Translations under genes and position numbers: made by a program
Notes under the pieces: model-generated
Seen by the model: the letters and a program-made list of their open reading frames with translations, nothing else
Database searches by the model: none
What the model was told of the DNA's origin: nothing
Shown: positions 52,769-61,258 of the stretch, in pieces
Layout: each line of letters starts with the position of its first letter
Numbering within the stretch: the stretch's first letter is position 1
DNA from: DASQHW01 sp038209365
GTDB lineage: Bacteria; Actinomycetota; Acidimicrobiia; IMCC26256; PALSA-610
Direction: 5' to 3'
Assembly: GCA_038209365.1 (NCBI GenBank)
Contig: JBBQXS010000002.1
Location: forward strand, 111,157-175,156
DNA: 64,000 nt

Positions 52769-53704
52769 ATGCTTGAGGAGAGGGACGAGCTCACGCTCGA
52801 GCTGCAGTATCTCCGCAAGGGCCAAGGCTTGACTCTGTCGAAGCTGACTAAGTGCCCATCGCTACTAGACACGTGTGGTGTGACAGCGACCGAGCCTCAA
52901 CCGGCACTTGAACGTATAGAGAACATGATCGATGCGCTCCGCACCCGCCGGTCGGCGCAAGCACTACGCGCGGCGTATGGGCTCGATGGGCTCGAGGTGC
53001 TTCCGCTCCTGCGGGATCGGCGCAAGCGCTTCTCCGACGATCGGAGCCCGGACACGATCGAGAACTGGGAGAACCAAGGCATCCAAGAGCTCCGCCTCCT
53101 CCTCCTGGCGCACCAACCGGCGATCCAGCCCAGGAGTGATACTGGAGGTCTGCCCATCGGCGGGTATGCCATGGAGCGCCTCGAAGCCATCTACCGCTAT
53201 ACCAATGGTTGCTTCAACGAGTCCGTGCAGACGCGCGAGGTGATCGCGTTGGTTGACGACGCTGATGGCTTCGCTTATGCGACCCATGTGGATACGAAGC
53301 TCACGGTCATCCGTGGTGGTGAACCAGTCGTTCTCCACCGAGGTGCCGAGGGGTGGGTGAGGCACAAGATCATGTTCCCGAAGCCACTCAGTCGTGGTGA
53401 GTCACACGAATTCGTGATCCGTGAGCAGCTAATCGTCCCGGAGACGCAACGACCCGACGAGGACAAGATCAGCCAGATCTTTCACGTTCCAACCCGAACC
53501 TTTTGGGTCGCCGCGGAGTTCACCGGCGAGGTACCACCCCTCGTGTGGTCCTTCGACAAGCTCACGCACTTCGAACGCCCGGGAAGTCCGACGCCGGAAA
53601 GTCGGCTCTGGCCAGCGAATAATCGCATCGCGAAGGAGTTCGCCACGCTCTACGGTGGACTGTTCTCCGGCCTCGCGTGGCGATGGAATCACAAGCCCGG
53701 ATAG
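52769..53704 (+). CDS. Hypothetical protein, 311 residues
   Basis: Starts at the ATG 52769 with AAGGGAGA nine bases upstream. The N-terminus (ELQYLRKGQGLTLSKLTK) resembles proteins seen next to actinobacterial regulators. The middle contains ERIENMIDALRTRRSAQALRAAYGL, and the C-terminal half is beta-rich (VIALVDDADGFAYATHVDTKL, FWVAAEFTGEVPPLVWSFD). It faces away from the transfer genes and converges with the metallopeptidase gene, with stops abutting. Possible element cargo; no function assigned. Confidence 0.7.
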   Translation: MLEERDELTLELQYLRKGQGLTLSKLTKCPSLLDTCGVTATEPQPALERIENMIDALRTRRSAQALRAAYGLDGLEVLPLLRDRRKRFSDDRSPDTIENWENQGIQELRLLLLAHQPAIQPRSDTGGLPIGGYAMERLEAIYRYTNGCFNESVQTREVIALVDDADGFAYATHVDTKLTVIRGGEPVVLHRGAEGWVRHKIMFPKPLSRGESHEFVIREQLIVPETQRPDEDKISQIFHVPTRTFWVAAEFTGEVPPLVWSFDKLTHFERPGSPTPESRLWPANNRIAKEFATLYGGLFSGLAWRWNHKPG

Positions 53705-54454
53705 CTAGCGCGATGGCGTAGTCGGCATTGCTCGCAGCTGCGCTCGGCGATAGTGCAAGCAGCCCTCGACGAAGGTTGCACGTGTCATGTCGTCTTCGCG
53801 CGAGATTGGCTTGCCAAAGATGGCGTCTAGTGCGTCTGCACCGGCGTCCTGATTGGCGGGCAACCGGTTTTCGTCAGGCGAGCGCTTGGCCTCCGTGGTG
53901 AGCAGGTTGCGGAACCTTCGACCACCCAGCTGGCTGAGCACCCGGTACTCAAGTTCTGTGGCTGCGTCCTCGCGCCCGGCTCGTGTGCGCTGCGAACCCG
54001 GCATGGCGAGGTGCTGGAAGGCATGCAAGCCTTCGTGGAGCAGGATTATGGCGCGCCATAGGGGCGACAGTGGCCAGTCAGCGGCCCAGTAGATCGCCCG
54101 ATGTGAGCGGTAGTACGACGCCCAGATCTGGCCTGTGCGGCGAGTGCTCGCGAAGAGTTTGCCGTTGTCGTGCCGGCCAAGCGTTAGACCGTCAACGCTT
54201 GTCACTGGCACCAAGTAGACGCCTGGATCAGTCCGAATGCGCAGACCACGGTGCGCGACGACACCGATGCGACTATGCGCCAACGGCACGCCGAGCGCCC
54301 AATGCTGCTCAAGAAAGGCCGCAACTCGGATCGCTTGCGGGTCGCTGGAACGAGCGCCGTACTCGCGTGCGAGAGCCAGCGCTTCACGCGCCCAGGCATC
54401 GCGAGAACTGGCGAAAGCGCTGGAGGAGTCGGGAAGCCGCACGATTATGCCCAT
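53705..54454 (-). CDS. Putative zinc metallopeptidase-like protein
   Basis: A 249-residue protein with an HEGLH motif (H140, E141, H144) in AIILLHEGLHAFQHLA, a typical zincin helix; the glutamate pair after it (EDAATELEYRVL) may give the third ligand. No signal peptide. An AT-rich minus-strand hexamer TAAAAT (54464-54469) ends nine bases before the ATG and no ribosome site is visible, so the transcript may be leaderless. Substrate unknown. Confidence 0.7.
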   Translation of the reverse strand: MGIIVRLPDSSSAFASSRDAWAREALALAREYGARSSDPQAIRVAAFLEQHWALGVPLAHSRIGVVAHRGLRIRTDPGVYLVPVTSVDGLTLGRHDNGKLFASTRRTGQIWASYYRSHRAIYWAADWPLSPLWRAIILLHEGLHAFQHLAMPGSQRTRAGREDAATELEYRVLSQLGGRRFRNLLTTEAKRSPDENRLPANQDAGADALDAIFGKPISREDDMTRATFVEGCLHYRRAQLRAMPTTPSR

Positions 54455-54535
54455 AATGTGGCAATTTTACCATAGACTTCCAGGTACCTTCTGCCTAATC
54501 TTCGCTGACAGCCCAATATCCGCGGGGAGGACACA

Positions 54536-54661
54536 GTGGCCCAGAGCCCAGAAAACATCAATAAGGCCGCACCCAAAGAGAAAATTCCTCGGAATAAGCC
54601 GGATCCCGTGCGCGAGCTCGGCAAGGCCGCCATCAAGGGCGCGACGCGCGACAAGAAGTAG
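54536..54661 (+). CDS. Small lysine-rich protein, 41 residues
   Basis: GTG at 54536 with GGGGAGG five bases upstream, ending TAG at 54659-54661. The peptide starts MAQSPENINKAAPKEK and ends AAIKGATRDKK; it is basic, polar and without a hydrophobic segment. The ribosome site and codon use support a real small gene, divergent from the metallopeptidase. Function unknown. Confidence 0.6.
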   Translation: MAQSPENINKAAPKEKIPRNKPDPVRELGKAAIKGATRDKK

Positions 54662-54757
54662 CGCGACTGACATGGCAACGGCTTCAGCAGCCGGAAAGCG
54701 CCATGCAGCGCCACGACTCATCGGCGCACGAAATTCCGGATGCTTTGGGGGAAATTC

Positions 54758-55144
54758 ATGGCAAAAGAGCCTGTCCAGATCACTACGAAGTTCTCCATGC
54801 AAGAAGTCGGCGAGTTATTCCGCCGGGCCATGCGCGTGAGCTGGTTCAGCGAGAACATCAGCGGCGCCGGCACCCAGTTCGAGAAGCCGCCAGTCGATGC
54901 CTTTAACGAGTTGAACCAGGATCAGCCGCACTTCTCGGTCATGGCGTTATTGGGCGGCCGGGGAGCCGACATCCAAAAATCGGCTGTATATATGTACGCG
55001 TGGGATCGTGGCGACCACGTCGACATCGTCATGTTCGTCGGTAAGAACCTCGGAGCGCTCGGTCTCAAATCAAGATCAAAGATGAAGAAGTTCATCGGCG
55101 CATTGCAAGCCGCAGATCCAACCACGGAGTATGTCGGGCTCTAA
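54758..55144 (+). CDS. Hypothetical protein, 128 residues
   Basis: Start at the ATG 54758 (MAKEPVQITTKFSM), preceded by GGGGGAA at four bases. A compact alpha/beta protein with FRRAMRVSWFSENI, HFSVMALLGGRGADIQ and HVDIVMFVGKNLG; no cysteine and no membrane segment. It is 96 bases after the 41-residue gene and may be its operon partner. I do not recognise the family. Confidence 0.7.
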   Translation: MAKEPVQITTKFSMQEVGELFRRAMRVSWFSENISGAGTQFEKPPVDAFNELNQDQPHFSVMALLGGRGADIQKSAVYMYAWDRGDHVDIVMFVGKNLGALGLKSRSKMKKFIGALQAADPTTEYVGL

Positions 55145-55206
55145 GCCGTTACTCGCTCGAACGTTGTCTGCCCGCGATTTCGCGGCAATCGGGTAACTGG
55201 TTTCTG

Positions 55207-55571
55207 ATGCTGATTCTCTTGAGAGCATGGCGAGGCGACGCCCCGTCTTCCGACGGGATCGCTTTCGTGGCGGTGGTTCGTCGGCAGCTGTCGCTATCTG
55301 ATGAAGCTACTGCCGCACTCGAGCGCGAACTACCGCGTCATGAGCTGATGGATGAGTCGTTCCGATTCGACGCGCACGAGTTCGACACGCACATCGCACA
55401 TCGCACATCGCGTATCGCGCCGTGCAGCTAGGCAATGGAGGCACGCTCATCGCTGACGACACCAGATTCAACGATGTCTTCGAGCGCACGGTTGTCGACG
55501 GCGCAGAACAGTTTGTACGCTTTTCCACCGGGGGACACATCGTGGATGAGCAGCTGCGAAAAACGAGATGA
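55207..55571 (+). pseudogene. Frameshifted small gene with heptanucleotide repeat
   Basis: The frame from ATG 55207 (MLILLRAWRGDAPSSDG) runs well to FDAHEFDTHIA, then meets three copies of CACATCG and stops at 55429. The +2 frame after the repeat reads IAYRAVQLGNGGTLIADDTR and continues to a TGA at 55569-55571, overlapping the next ATG. With one repeat copy instead of three (14 bases less) the two halves join in frame as EFDTHIAYRAVQLGNG. So this is either a broken gene or one that switches by repeat number. Function unknown. Confidence 0.65.
55390..55410. repeat. Three tandem copies of CACATCG
   Basis: Perfect 7-bp units at 55390-55396, 55397-55403 and 55404-55410, followed by the variant CGTATCG. 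Seven is not a multiple of three, so each gain or loss shifts the reading frame. Confidence 0.9.
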
Positions 55572-55828
55572 ATGATTCAATCGAGATATATCGAGCCTGC
55601 TTTCAGAGCCATCTCGAACGCGTCGCGGCCAATCTCGAATCGCTAGTTGTAGATCCCAAGTGGTTGTGCGCCTCAGCCTCCGGCGTACAACTCCGCTTTA
55701 GAGCAGTGAATCGCTCGCTTTCAAACCTGCTTCACCGTGAGCAAACTGGGACTAGGCGACTTGCAACGGCCACAATTCGCCACCGCATCGACAGTTGTAG
55801 TGACGACCGATTCCCAGATTCGATATAA
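55568..55828 (+). CDS. Hypothetical protein, possibly truncated
   Basis: An 86-residue frame whose ATG overlaps the stop of the repaired upstream frame (ATGA at 55568), the best evidence that it is translated. The first 55 residues (NDSIEIYRACFQSHLERVAANLES) look natural; the last 25 overlap the convergent AlbA_2 gene by 77 bases and are less convincing, so the original C-terminus may be lost. Function unknown. Confidence 0.4.
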   Translation: MNDSIEIYRACFQSHLERVAANLESLVVDPKWLCASASGVQLRFRAVNRSLSNLLHREQTGTRRLATATIRHRIDSCSDDRFPDSI

Positions 55829-56333
55829 CGAGGCCGATCCGTTGACCAACGATCGAGCCACAGCGATCACACTGCCACGGACCGTTGTGTTGGTCGCGAT
55901 TACGCCGGTTGTTCAGCTGTGCCCGGTCAGCCAGCGTTAGTTGTCGATTACGAGACCCTTCGCGGATGTACGCCCGGCCTTCGAACTCATAGAGCACGAC
56001 AGCGCTTGGTCGTTGCGCTTCGAGCTGCAGGATGTTCTTACCCTTGTTCTGAAAGATCAGGATTGTCGCGTGCGGTTGTGGATCAAATCCCTGCTGAATG
56101 TGCTGCGCAACCGTGCGCTGCATGGTGTCCAGATCACCGGGGTCCAATCCGCGGACAGTGCCATCAGGATTGATACCGAATGCGACTCGACCCTGGGCCG
56201 TATCGGCGTTCAACATCGCGCACAAACTTTGCAGGCCTTCCTTCCGCAATGACAGGGATGCCTTGAACTCGGTCTGTTGTGATTCCATCCACCGCCGAAG
56301 CTCATCGTCGGCGAGGTCATAGATGTCGGCCAT
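55752..56333 (-). CDS. AlbA_2 (Schlafen-type) domain protein with zinc ribbon
   Basis: A 193-residue protein. Residues 1-130 match the AlbA_2/AAA-4 divergent domain: ESQQTEFKASLSLRKEGLQSLCAMLNADTAQGRVAFGINPDG-type order (EFKASL, CAMLNADTA, VAFGINPDGTVRGLDPG), then VVLYEFEGRAYIREGSRNRQLT. The last 45 residues add two CxxC-like pairs (WQCDRCG and NCRCGG), a likely zinc ribbon. Such proteins occur in defence and regulatory islands, often with HTH or ATPase parts missing here. It may bind nucleic acid; role unknown. Confidence 0.7.
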   Translation of the reverse strand: MADIYDLADDELRRWMESQQTEFKASLSLRKEGLQSLCAMLNADTAQGRVAFGINPDGTVRGLDPGDLDTMQRTVAQHIQQGFDPQPHATILIFQNKGKNILQLEAQRPSAVVLYEFEGRAYIREGSRNRQLTLADRAQLNNRRNRDQHNGPWQCDRCGSIVGQRIGLVISNLGIGRHYNCRCGGELWPLQVA

Positions 56334-57154
56334 CTCACGTCCAGTTCTCGTAAGGCGATCGCCGCGCCGACGATCTGAAGGGCCTCACAGCCCACTTGCT
56401 GTTGCCGGTCGGCATCCCGCCGACCGCCAAGCGACGGGGCGAACCCCGCCTCGATCGGCTGGCCTCCGGCGTCGCTGCCGTCGATTGGGCCGGGCAGCAA
56501 AGGCTAGCGCCGAGAGTGAGGGAATGGCAAGCGTGAAATTACAGTGATGTTGAGTTCGCCGTCCGACGCCGCCCATCGCCGGACGAATCATCGAAACCAG
56601 CTCCGGTCCATCAGGTTAACCACCCGCTCGAAGGCTTCCGGAGGGTTTGAAAGCGCCTGCAGGCTCTCCGCGCGTTGGTGCGATCGATCCCGTCTCCCCT
56701 GTTGACGGACCTGCATCGCCTACCGATCGCTGGCCCAGGGACCTGGCGCTCTTTCAAAACTCTGGTGCTGATCGAGCACCAAGCGGCATCGCATTGTTGC
56801 ACTACGCCCCCCGCATCGAAATCGCCTCGCAGGAGGCCGCTACGCGTCCACCTCCGCCTCCAGCGCGGGCGGCCAGTATCCGCCGCGCCCCCTCCCCTCA
56901 GACCGATCCACAAGTCTCGAGCATTGCTCCCATCCACCGCCGCCAGGGCAACCCGCGCTAGACCTTCCAGCGGTGAGTGGCACGCTGGGCCTGTCGAGAG
57001 TGACCGCGTTGCAACGCGCCGTCGGTTTGGATAGCGTGCCGGCGCGACGCCGTCTGCCGCATGGGGTGGTTGGCGGCCACGATACGTGGTAGACTGGTGG
57101 AGAGCGGAAGCGTGCAGCTGAAATGGCGCGTGACTTCTCGCTCTGGAGCATTTT
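56334..57154. other. Region without a convincing gene
   Basis: About 820 bases. The longest frame (56611-57288, minus) gives an arginine/serine-rich product typical of non-coding high-GC DNA. A minus frame at 56210-56500 (GGRRDADRQQQVGCEALQIV) may be a remnant. The promoter of the AlbA_2 gene should lie at its left end. Confidence 0.4.
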
Positions 57155-57433
57155 ATGCCTGAACAAGTATATCGTGACCTTACGCCCGATTTTTCGGACG
57201 TGCCATGCGAGACCTGGCGGGACGTCGATGTCGACCGCGCTGCGGAGGCCTTGGTACGTCGAACCGGCCTCACGGATCCTGACGTCACGCGCCGGCTTGG
57301 TCTTCGCGCAATAGCCGGGCTCGCGCAACCGAGCCCACCGTCGCAAGTGACACGACGGCTATTGCAAGACCGAGCGCCAGAAATCCTAGCGCTACTAGAA
57401 GCCGATCAAAAGCGCCGTCGCGACCTGGACTGA
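57155..57433 (+). CDS. Doubtful small ORF
   Basis: A 92-residue frame, ATG 57155, with GGAG seven bases upstream. The N-terminal half (VYRDLTPDFSDVPCETWRDVD) looks protein-like, but the second half is antisense to the last 149 bases of the membrane-protein gene, which is better supported. It could be a truncated gene. Function unknown. Confidence 0.3.
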   Translation: MPEQVYRDLTPDFSDVPCETWRDVDVDRAAEALVRRTGLTDPDVTRRLGLRAIAGLAQPSPPSQVTRRLLQDRAPEILALLEADQKRRRDLD

Positions 57434-59363
57434 GCGACCGAAGCCACTCTGCTACGGAGTAGCCAAGCCAATGAGTACCTGTTCGCTCCCACACGGCGCG
57501 AAAGGGTTCCCACCAATGATCGCGCCCGAGGCTTTGGAAGCTTCCGCGAATGCGCAGCATGGCGACCCAAGCGTCCGTAAAGAGGGCGCAGCCGATTGCT
57601 CCTAGGAACGCGTGACGCCGCTGCCGGTAGCGCGTATCTGCGGGCACGCCCGAGCGCCGTATTCGCACTGGAATCTGGCTGGCCGGATCGCCACCAAGGC
57701 TGACGAGCTTCTGTTGGCTGCGGCCAATACGCGATTTCGTCAAGCGACCATCACTCCGACTGCGTGGTCCCAAGGACGCCACTGCTGTTGCGCCAGCAAC
57801 GAAGTTAGCAGTTGACGCTAATAGCAATGACATGTTGTAAAGGCCGTGGTCTTCTGGCATAAGAACGGCGATCGAAAATCCGGCCCAGACAGCGACTATC
57901 GCGCCGATGGCGCACATGAGTCGAATGCCGCGCGTCAGATACGCGCCGAGGTCAGAAAGGCTTGTCGTCAGGTAGGCCACGAAACCCGCGGGCGCGGCCA
58001 CTAGCAGAGCGCCGATCGCAGCAGCTACTTGCCTTATGCCGTCCGAGGGCACGTAATGACCCGCGTTATAGATTGGATTTCTATAGAAATACGCGCACAC
58101 GACTGCAAGGAGCAGAGCTCCCCCAGTAAGGGCGAACACCGTGCCCGTCCGTGCCAGCTGCAACTCGGCGATCATTTCGTTCGAGCCGAATCGGATCTCA
58201 TCCGGAAGGTGCTCGGCAGAAAGGGTTCGATAGCCCGAAACGACCTCAACTGCTTCGTGCGGCGGAAGGCGCTTCTCCGCCGACGTCCAATAGACACGAG
58301 TGCAGCTGACGTCCGCCGGAATATCGAACATGATGTAGTAGCTCTTGCTGTGGTCGGCGTTTGGGGTCCGCTGCCTTAGCGGTGTCCCGATCACACCTAC
58401 GCTCGACATTAGGCGTACAACCCATCGCTGGAGGACGTGCGACAGAACAACGGCGGAACCGAGCAACATGTCCGCTAGCCAGTCGGTATTTGCTTTAGGC
58501 TTACGCTGTTCGTCGCGTGCATGAGCAGCTGCAAGAAACTTTATAATCAGGAACTCAACAACCGATACTGAAGGTTCGTCACGGCGATCGAGCCTGAGCT
58601 GGGGCGACCGAAAGCCCACAAGCCACGACTTCGTATATGTAATCTCGAGGCGGTGCAGCTTCTGCGCCGGATTGTCCCCATAATCGTATTGCACGAGCAC
58701 TGGGATGCTCCCACATAATGCAAGCACCGAGTCCCATAGTTCTGTCGCGCCCGTGAGTATCTGGCCGAGCATCCACTCATCAGGATCGCTACTGGATGTC
58801 AATAGCTTGATTGACTCTTGAATGCGCCGATACTCCGGGATTGCATCTTCTCGTCCGAGTTCAAGGACCCGCATAATGAGCGTTAGAAATAGATCCTCCG
58901 AGACTGCCGCCCATATTTGTTCGATCCGGTCGATCCTTTCCATACAACTCTGATCGCCGCTGAGCCACAGACAGCGAGCATATTTCGACACATGCGCCTG
59001 GGCACGGTCGAGCAACAGAGTTGCGAGAATTGCAGTTATCTCGTCGTTTCTCAAAGGCGAAATAAACTGACCGCGCTCGTCTGTGATCGTAAGGTCCGGC
59101 AGTCGAACTTTGGGAAATAAACCCGCCGCGATGATCGGCAGCTCATCGCGCTGGTCCGCAGCATTCGCAGATGTGTCGTCGTCGCTCTCCGGGATCTCCA
59201 GAAAGAGAGTCACGTTTACCTGGCAGATGTGTCGGTGAAGGAAGCTGACTTTCTCCACTCTGCGGTAGTAGTAGCGGCGAGCATGTTCGAGCATACGAAC
59301 CACACGCCGAAGATCGTCTCGTGTGGCACGATGGGTCAATGCTTGTGGCACGCGAACTCGCAA
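57285..59363 (-). CDS. Large orphan membrane protein, 692 residues
   Basis: A soluble N-terminal part of about 420 residues, with beta- and helix-rich stretches (LHRHICQVNVTLFLEIPES, DEWMLGQILTGATELWDSVL), is followed by four to five helices between about 423 and 550 (ALTGGALLLAVVCAYFY, VAAAIGALLVAAPAGFVAYL, LMCAIGAIVAVWAGFSIAVL). A loop and a final helix near residue 670 complete it. I recognise no domain. Lower GC and more varied codon use than the core genes suggest horizontal origin. It has no same-strand partner within 600 bases. Confidence 0.75.
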   Translation of the reverse strand: MRVRVPQALTHRATRDDLRRVVRMLEHARRYYYRRVEKVSFLHRHICQVNVTLFLEIPESDDDTSANAADQRDELPIIAAGLFPKVRLPDLTITDERGQFISPLRNDEITAILATLLLDRAQAHVSKYARCLWLSGDQSCMERIDRIEQIWAAVSEDLFLTLIMRVLELGREDAIPEYRRIQESIKLLTSSSDPDEWMLGQILTGATELWDSVLALCGSIPVLVQYDYGDNPAQKLHRLEITYTKSWLVGFRSPQLRLDRRDEPSVSVVEFLIIKFLAAAHARDEQRKPKANTDWLADMLLGSAVVLSHVLQRWVVRLMSSVGVIGTPLRQRTPNADHSKSYYIMFDIPADVSCTRVYWTSAEKRLPPHEAVEVVSGYRTLSAEHLPDEIRFGSNEMIAELQLARTGTVFALTGGALLLAVVCAYFYRNPIYNAGHYVPSDGIRQVAAAIGALLVAAPAGFVAYLTTSLSDLGAYLTRGIRLMCAIGAIVAVWAGFSIAVLMPEDHGLYNMSLLLASTANFVAGATAVASLGPRSRSDGRLTKSRIGRSQQKLVSLGGDPASQIPVRIRRSGVPADTRYRQRRHAFLGAIGCALFTDAWVAMLRIRGSFQSLGRDHWWEPFRAVWERTGTHWLGYSVAEWLRSLSPGRDGAFDRLLVALGFLALGLAIAVVSLATVGSVARARLLREDQAGA

Positions 59364-60023
59364 TCAGCGCTGGCTTCAGGGACTATTCGGACAGACACGT
59401 TTGCGTGTTCCGTTTCTGACGGTCCGGTTCGCCAAGCTGTCAGCACAACACGGGCAGCGCCTTGCCCGCGAACGAGCCAAACCACCGTGAGGTTAGATCT
59501 TCGGATGCGCTCGGACGAGTGCCGTTGCCGGGTGATCCGACGTGGACCGACACTCGAGGTGGTGCGCGTCGTTGACCACAGCTATGAGCACTCGATGACC
59601 ATCCGGCCTCAACGTCCGCGCTGGAGATAGCTTACGCCTCGGCGTGTGCTCCGCCACGTGCCGCCGCATGCCGATGCCGCGGCCATAGACCTCGCGTTGC
59701 ACCCGCTGCTCACGAATCGCGTGTGTGCCCGGGCCTCGGTGCAGTTCTCGTTTTCGGCGGTGAGCTCCAGCAGATCGCGGGCCGTGCCGACCAGCGCATC
59801 GAATTCTGCGCGGCGCGCCGTTGTATCCGCCCAGTCGAACGCTGGTTCGTCACAGCCACGAAGATCGCGGGATCCCCGGCCCGCGCGGTGGGCCCTCAGC
59901 TACAGGTCATTTCCCACCCGACGCGAAGAGCGAGATAACAGCAGCGCCCTTGCTCTGCACCGCCGACACCAGGTAGAAACTGACAGGTAGACAACTGAGA
60001 GCTGTCGGCGGGGAGAAGATGTC
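59364..60023. other. Region without a convincing gene
   Basis: 660 bases between two outward-facing or same-direction genes. Several short frames exist on both strands, but none has a ribosome site and natural composition together. Promoters for the 57.3-59.4 kb gene and the 60.0-63.2 kb operon should be here; I see no clear boxes. Confidence 0.4.
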
Positions 60024-60734
60024 ATGGCGTCTGTTCTCGCTCCGGATGGAGCCACGGTTCAGCTGGAGGGGCTGAAGTCACCATTTCAGCAGGTCAACTT
60101 CCATCTGGGTGTGAGGCTGAGTGCTCGCCAGCCGGTACAGGCGTTTGGAGTGATGCTCGGTCGCACCCTGGATGCTTATCGCCAACTACCTCTCCCACCC
60201 ACGTATCGCGTTGCCGATGTAGAGGATTTACAGTTTCGTGGGAACGTTCTCGGTATTGCGCACCTCGTAATCGCGACCGACGTCGGCATCGATAAACATC
60301 TACTTTGGGCGGGACTTGAGACCTCATCCGGCCTCATCCGGACGGCGTTTCACGGCACGGATCGAGACCTCGCAATGCAAGCGCTCGGGCTGCTTCAATT
60401 CGAGGAGAAGCAGGGCGGCATACGGATTCTCAACGAAATCGACCAGACCCAACGGGCGATGGAAGCTTCGCACATGGATCGAGACTGGGTTTCGGTAACC
60501 GTCAGCCGTCTGGACGCACCCGCAAATCGGTCCCGAATCCCGACGAATCAAGGGACTCCGACGTCAGGCGGCACCTTGTACCGACCCAGCGAGCGGGATA
60601 TCAGCCGGATCCTCGTCACGCGTACTGCCATAGTCACGCTTCGGGCAGTTCGTGACGAATCCGGTTCACTAGCGATCGCACCGACCGAGGCTATGTCCTC
60701 GCTGAGTGAAACGCTCCGTGCGGAATGGAATTGA
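60024..60734 (+). CDS. Hypothetical protein, first gene of mau-like operon
   Basis: A 236-residue soluble protein with a ribosome site GGGGAGAAG five bases before the ATG. No signal peptide or cysteine. Segments: VNFHLGVRLSARQPVQAFGVM, ADVEDLQFRGNVLGIAHLVI and ILVTRTAIVTLRAVRDES. It is not recognisable as an amine dehydrogenase large subunit, which would be a much longer beta-propeller. Its 3' end overlaps the MauE-like start by ten bases, so it belongs to the operon. Confidence 0.7.
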   Translation: MASVLAPDGATVQLEGLKSPFQQVNFHLGVRLSARQPVQAFGVMLGRTLDAYRQLPLPPTYRVADVEDLQFRGNVLGIAHLVIATDVGIDKHLLWAGLETSSGLIRTAFHGTDRDLAMQALGLLQFEEKQGGIRILNEIDQTQRAMEASHMDRDWVSVTVSRLDAPANRSRIPTNQGTPTSGGTLYRPSERDISRILVTRTAIVTLRAVRDESGSLAIAPTEAMSSLSETLRAEWN

Positions 60735-61258
60735 TCAGCGCTTTCGGGGCCTACACGTTGGCCATACCCGGAGCCGTGCTCGTCATTGCTGGTTTGAGCC
60801 ACCTAAGCAGTCTGCGGCATCTGCGGACTATTCTGAAATCTCAGGGTCTCGTGCCGCCCGCGCTGGTGAGACCTCTAGCGATCGGACTTGGTATCGCCGA
60901 AACGCTGATTGGAAGTTCTGCGGTGGTGCTCGCAATCGTCGCTCCGTTGTCGATCATGAGCACCCCGCTTCGAGTTCTCTTGGCCGCGCTTGCCGTAACG
61001 TTCTTGCTTTACCTGCGCGCACTGAGACAGAAGACCGATACTGTCGGTTGCGGTTGCGGGCCGATCGAGGCGCCGGGATCGATCGCTCTTGAGTGGATCC
61101 CCGCCGTGTCTATCCTGGGCCTCTCCTGCGCCGGATTGTTGGTTCCGCATTCGCAATGGACTCCCGACGAGTCCTCGGTGGTGATGGTCGGTCAGGCACT
61201 TGCGCTCGGTGGCTCCCTTCTTCTGTTTCCTTCTGTTCGATCGAGGGCACTCGACTGA
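60725..61258 (+). CDS. MauE/DoxX-like redox-associated membrane protein
   Basis: A 177-residue protein with about four to five helices: AYTLAIPGAVLVIAGLSHL at the N-terminus, a middle pair near 48-85 and two helices after 120. The loop TVGCGCGPIEAPG has the closely spaced cysteines typical of MauE-like proteins and their place before the last helices. MauE and MauD are needed for disulfide-rich small-subunit maturation in methylamine dehydrogenase. It overlaps the upstream gene by ten bases and the MauD-like gene by one (TGATG). Confidence 0.75.
   Translation: MELISAFGAYTLAIPGAVLVIAGLSHLSSLRHLRTILKSQGLVPPALVRPLAIGLGIAETLIGSSAVVLAIVAPLSIMSTPLRVLLAALAVTFLLYLRALRQKTDTVGCGCGPIEAPGSIALEWIPAVSILGLSCAGLLVPHSQWTPDESSVVMVGQALALGGSLLLFPSVRSRALD

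Noticed and set aside
56611..57288. 225-residue minus-strand frame
   Set aside because: Arginine/serine/threonine-rich product, no ribosome site and no natural hydrophobic pattern; judged non-coding.
59229..59990. Several short frames on both strands
   Set aside because: None combines a ribosome site, natural composition and a plausible neighbour relationship.
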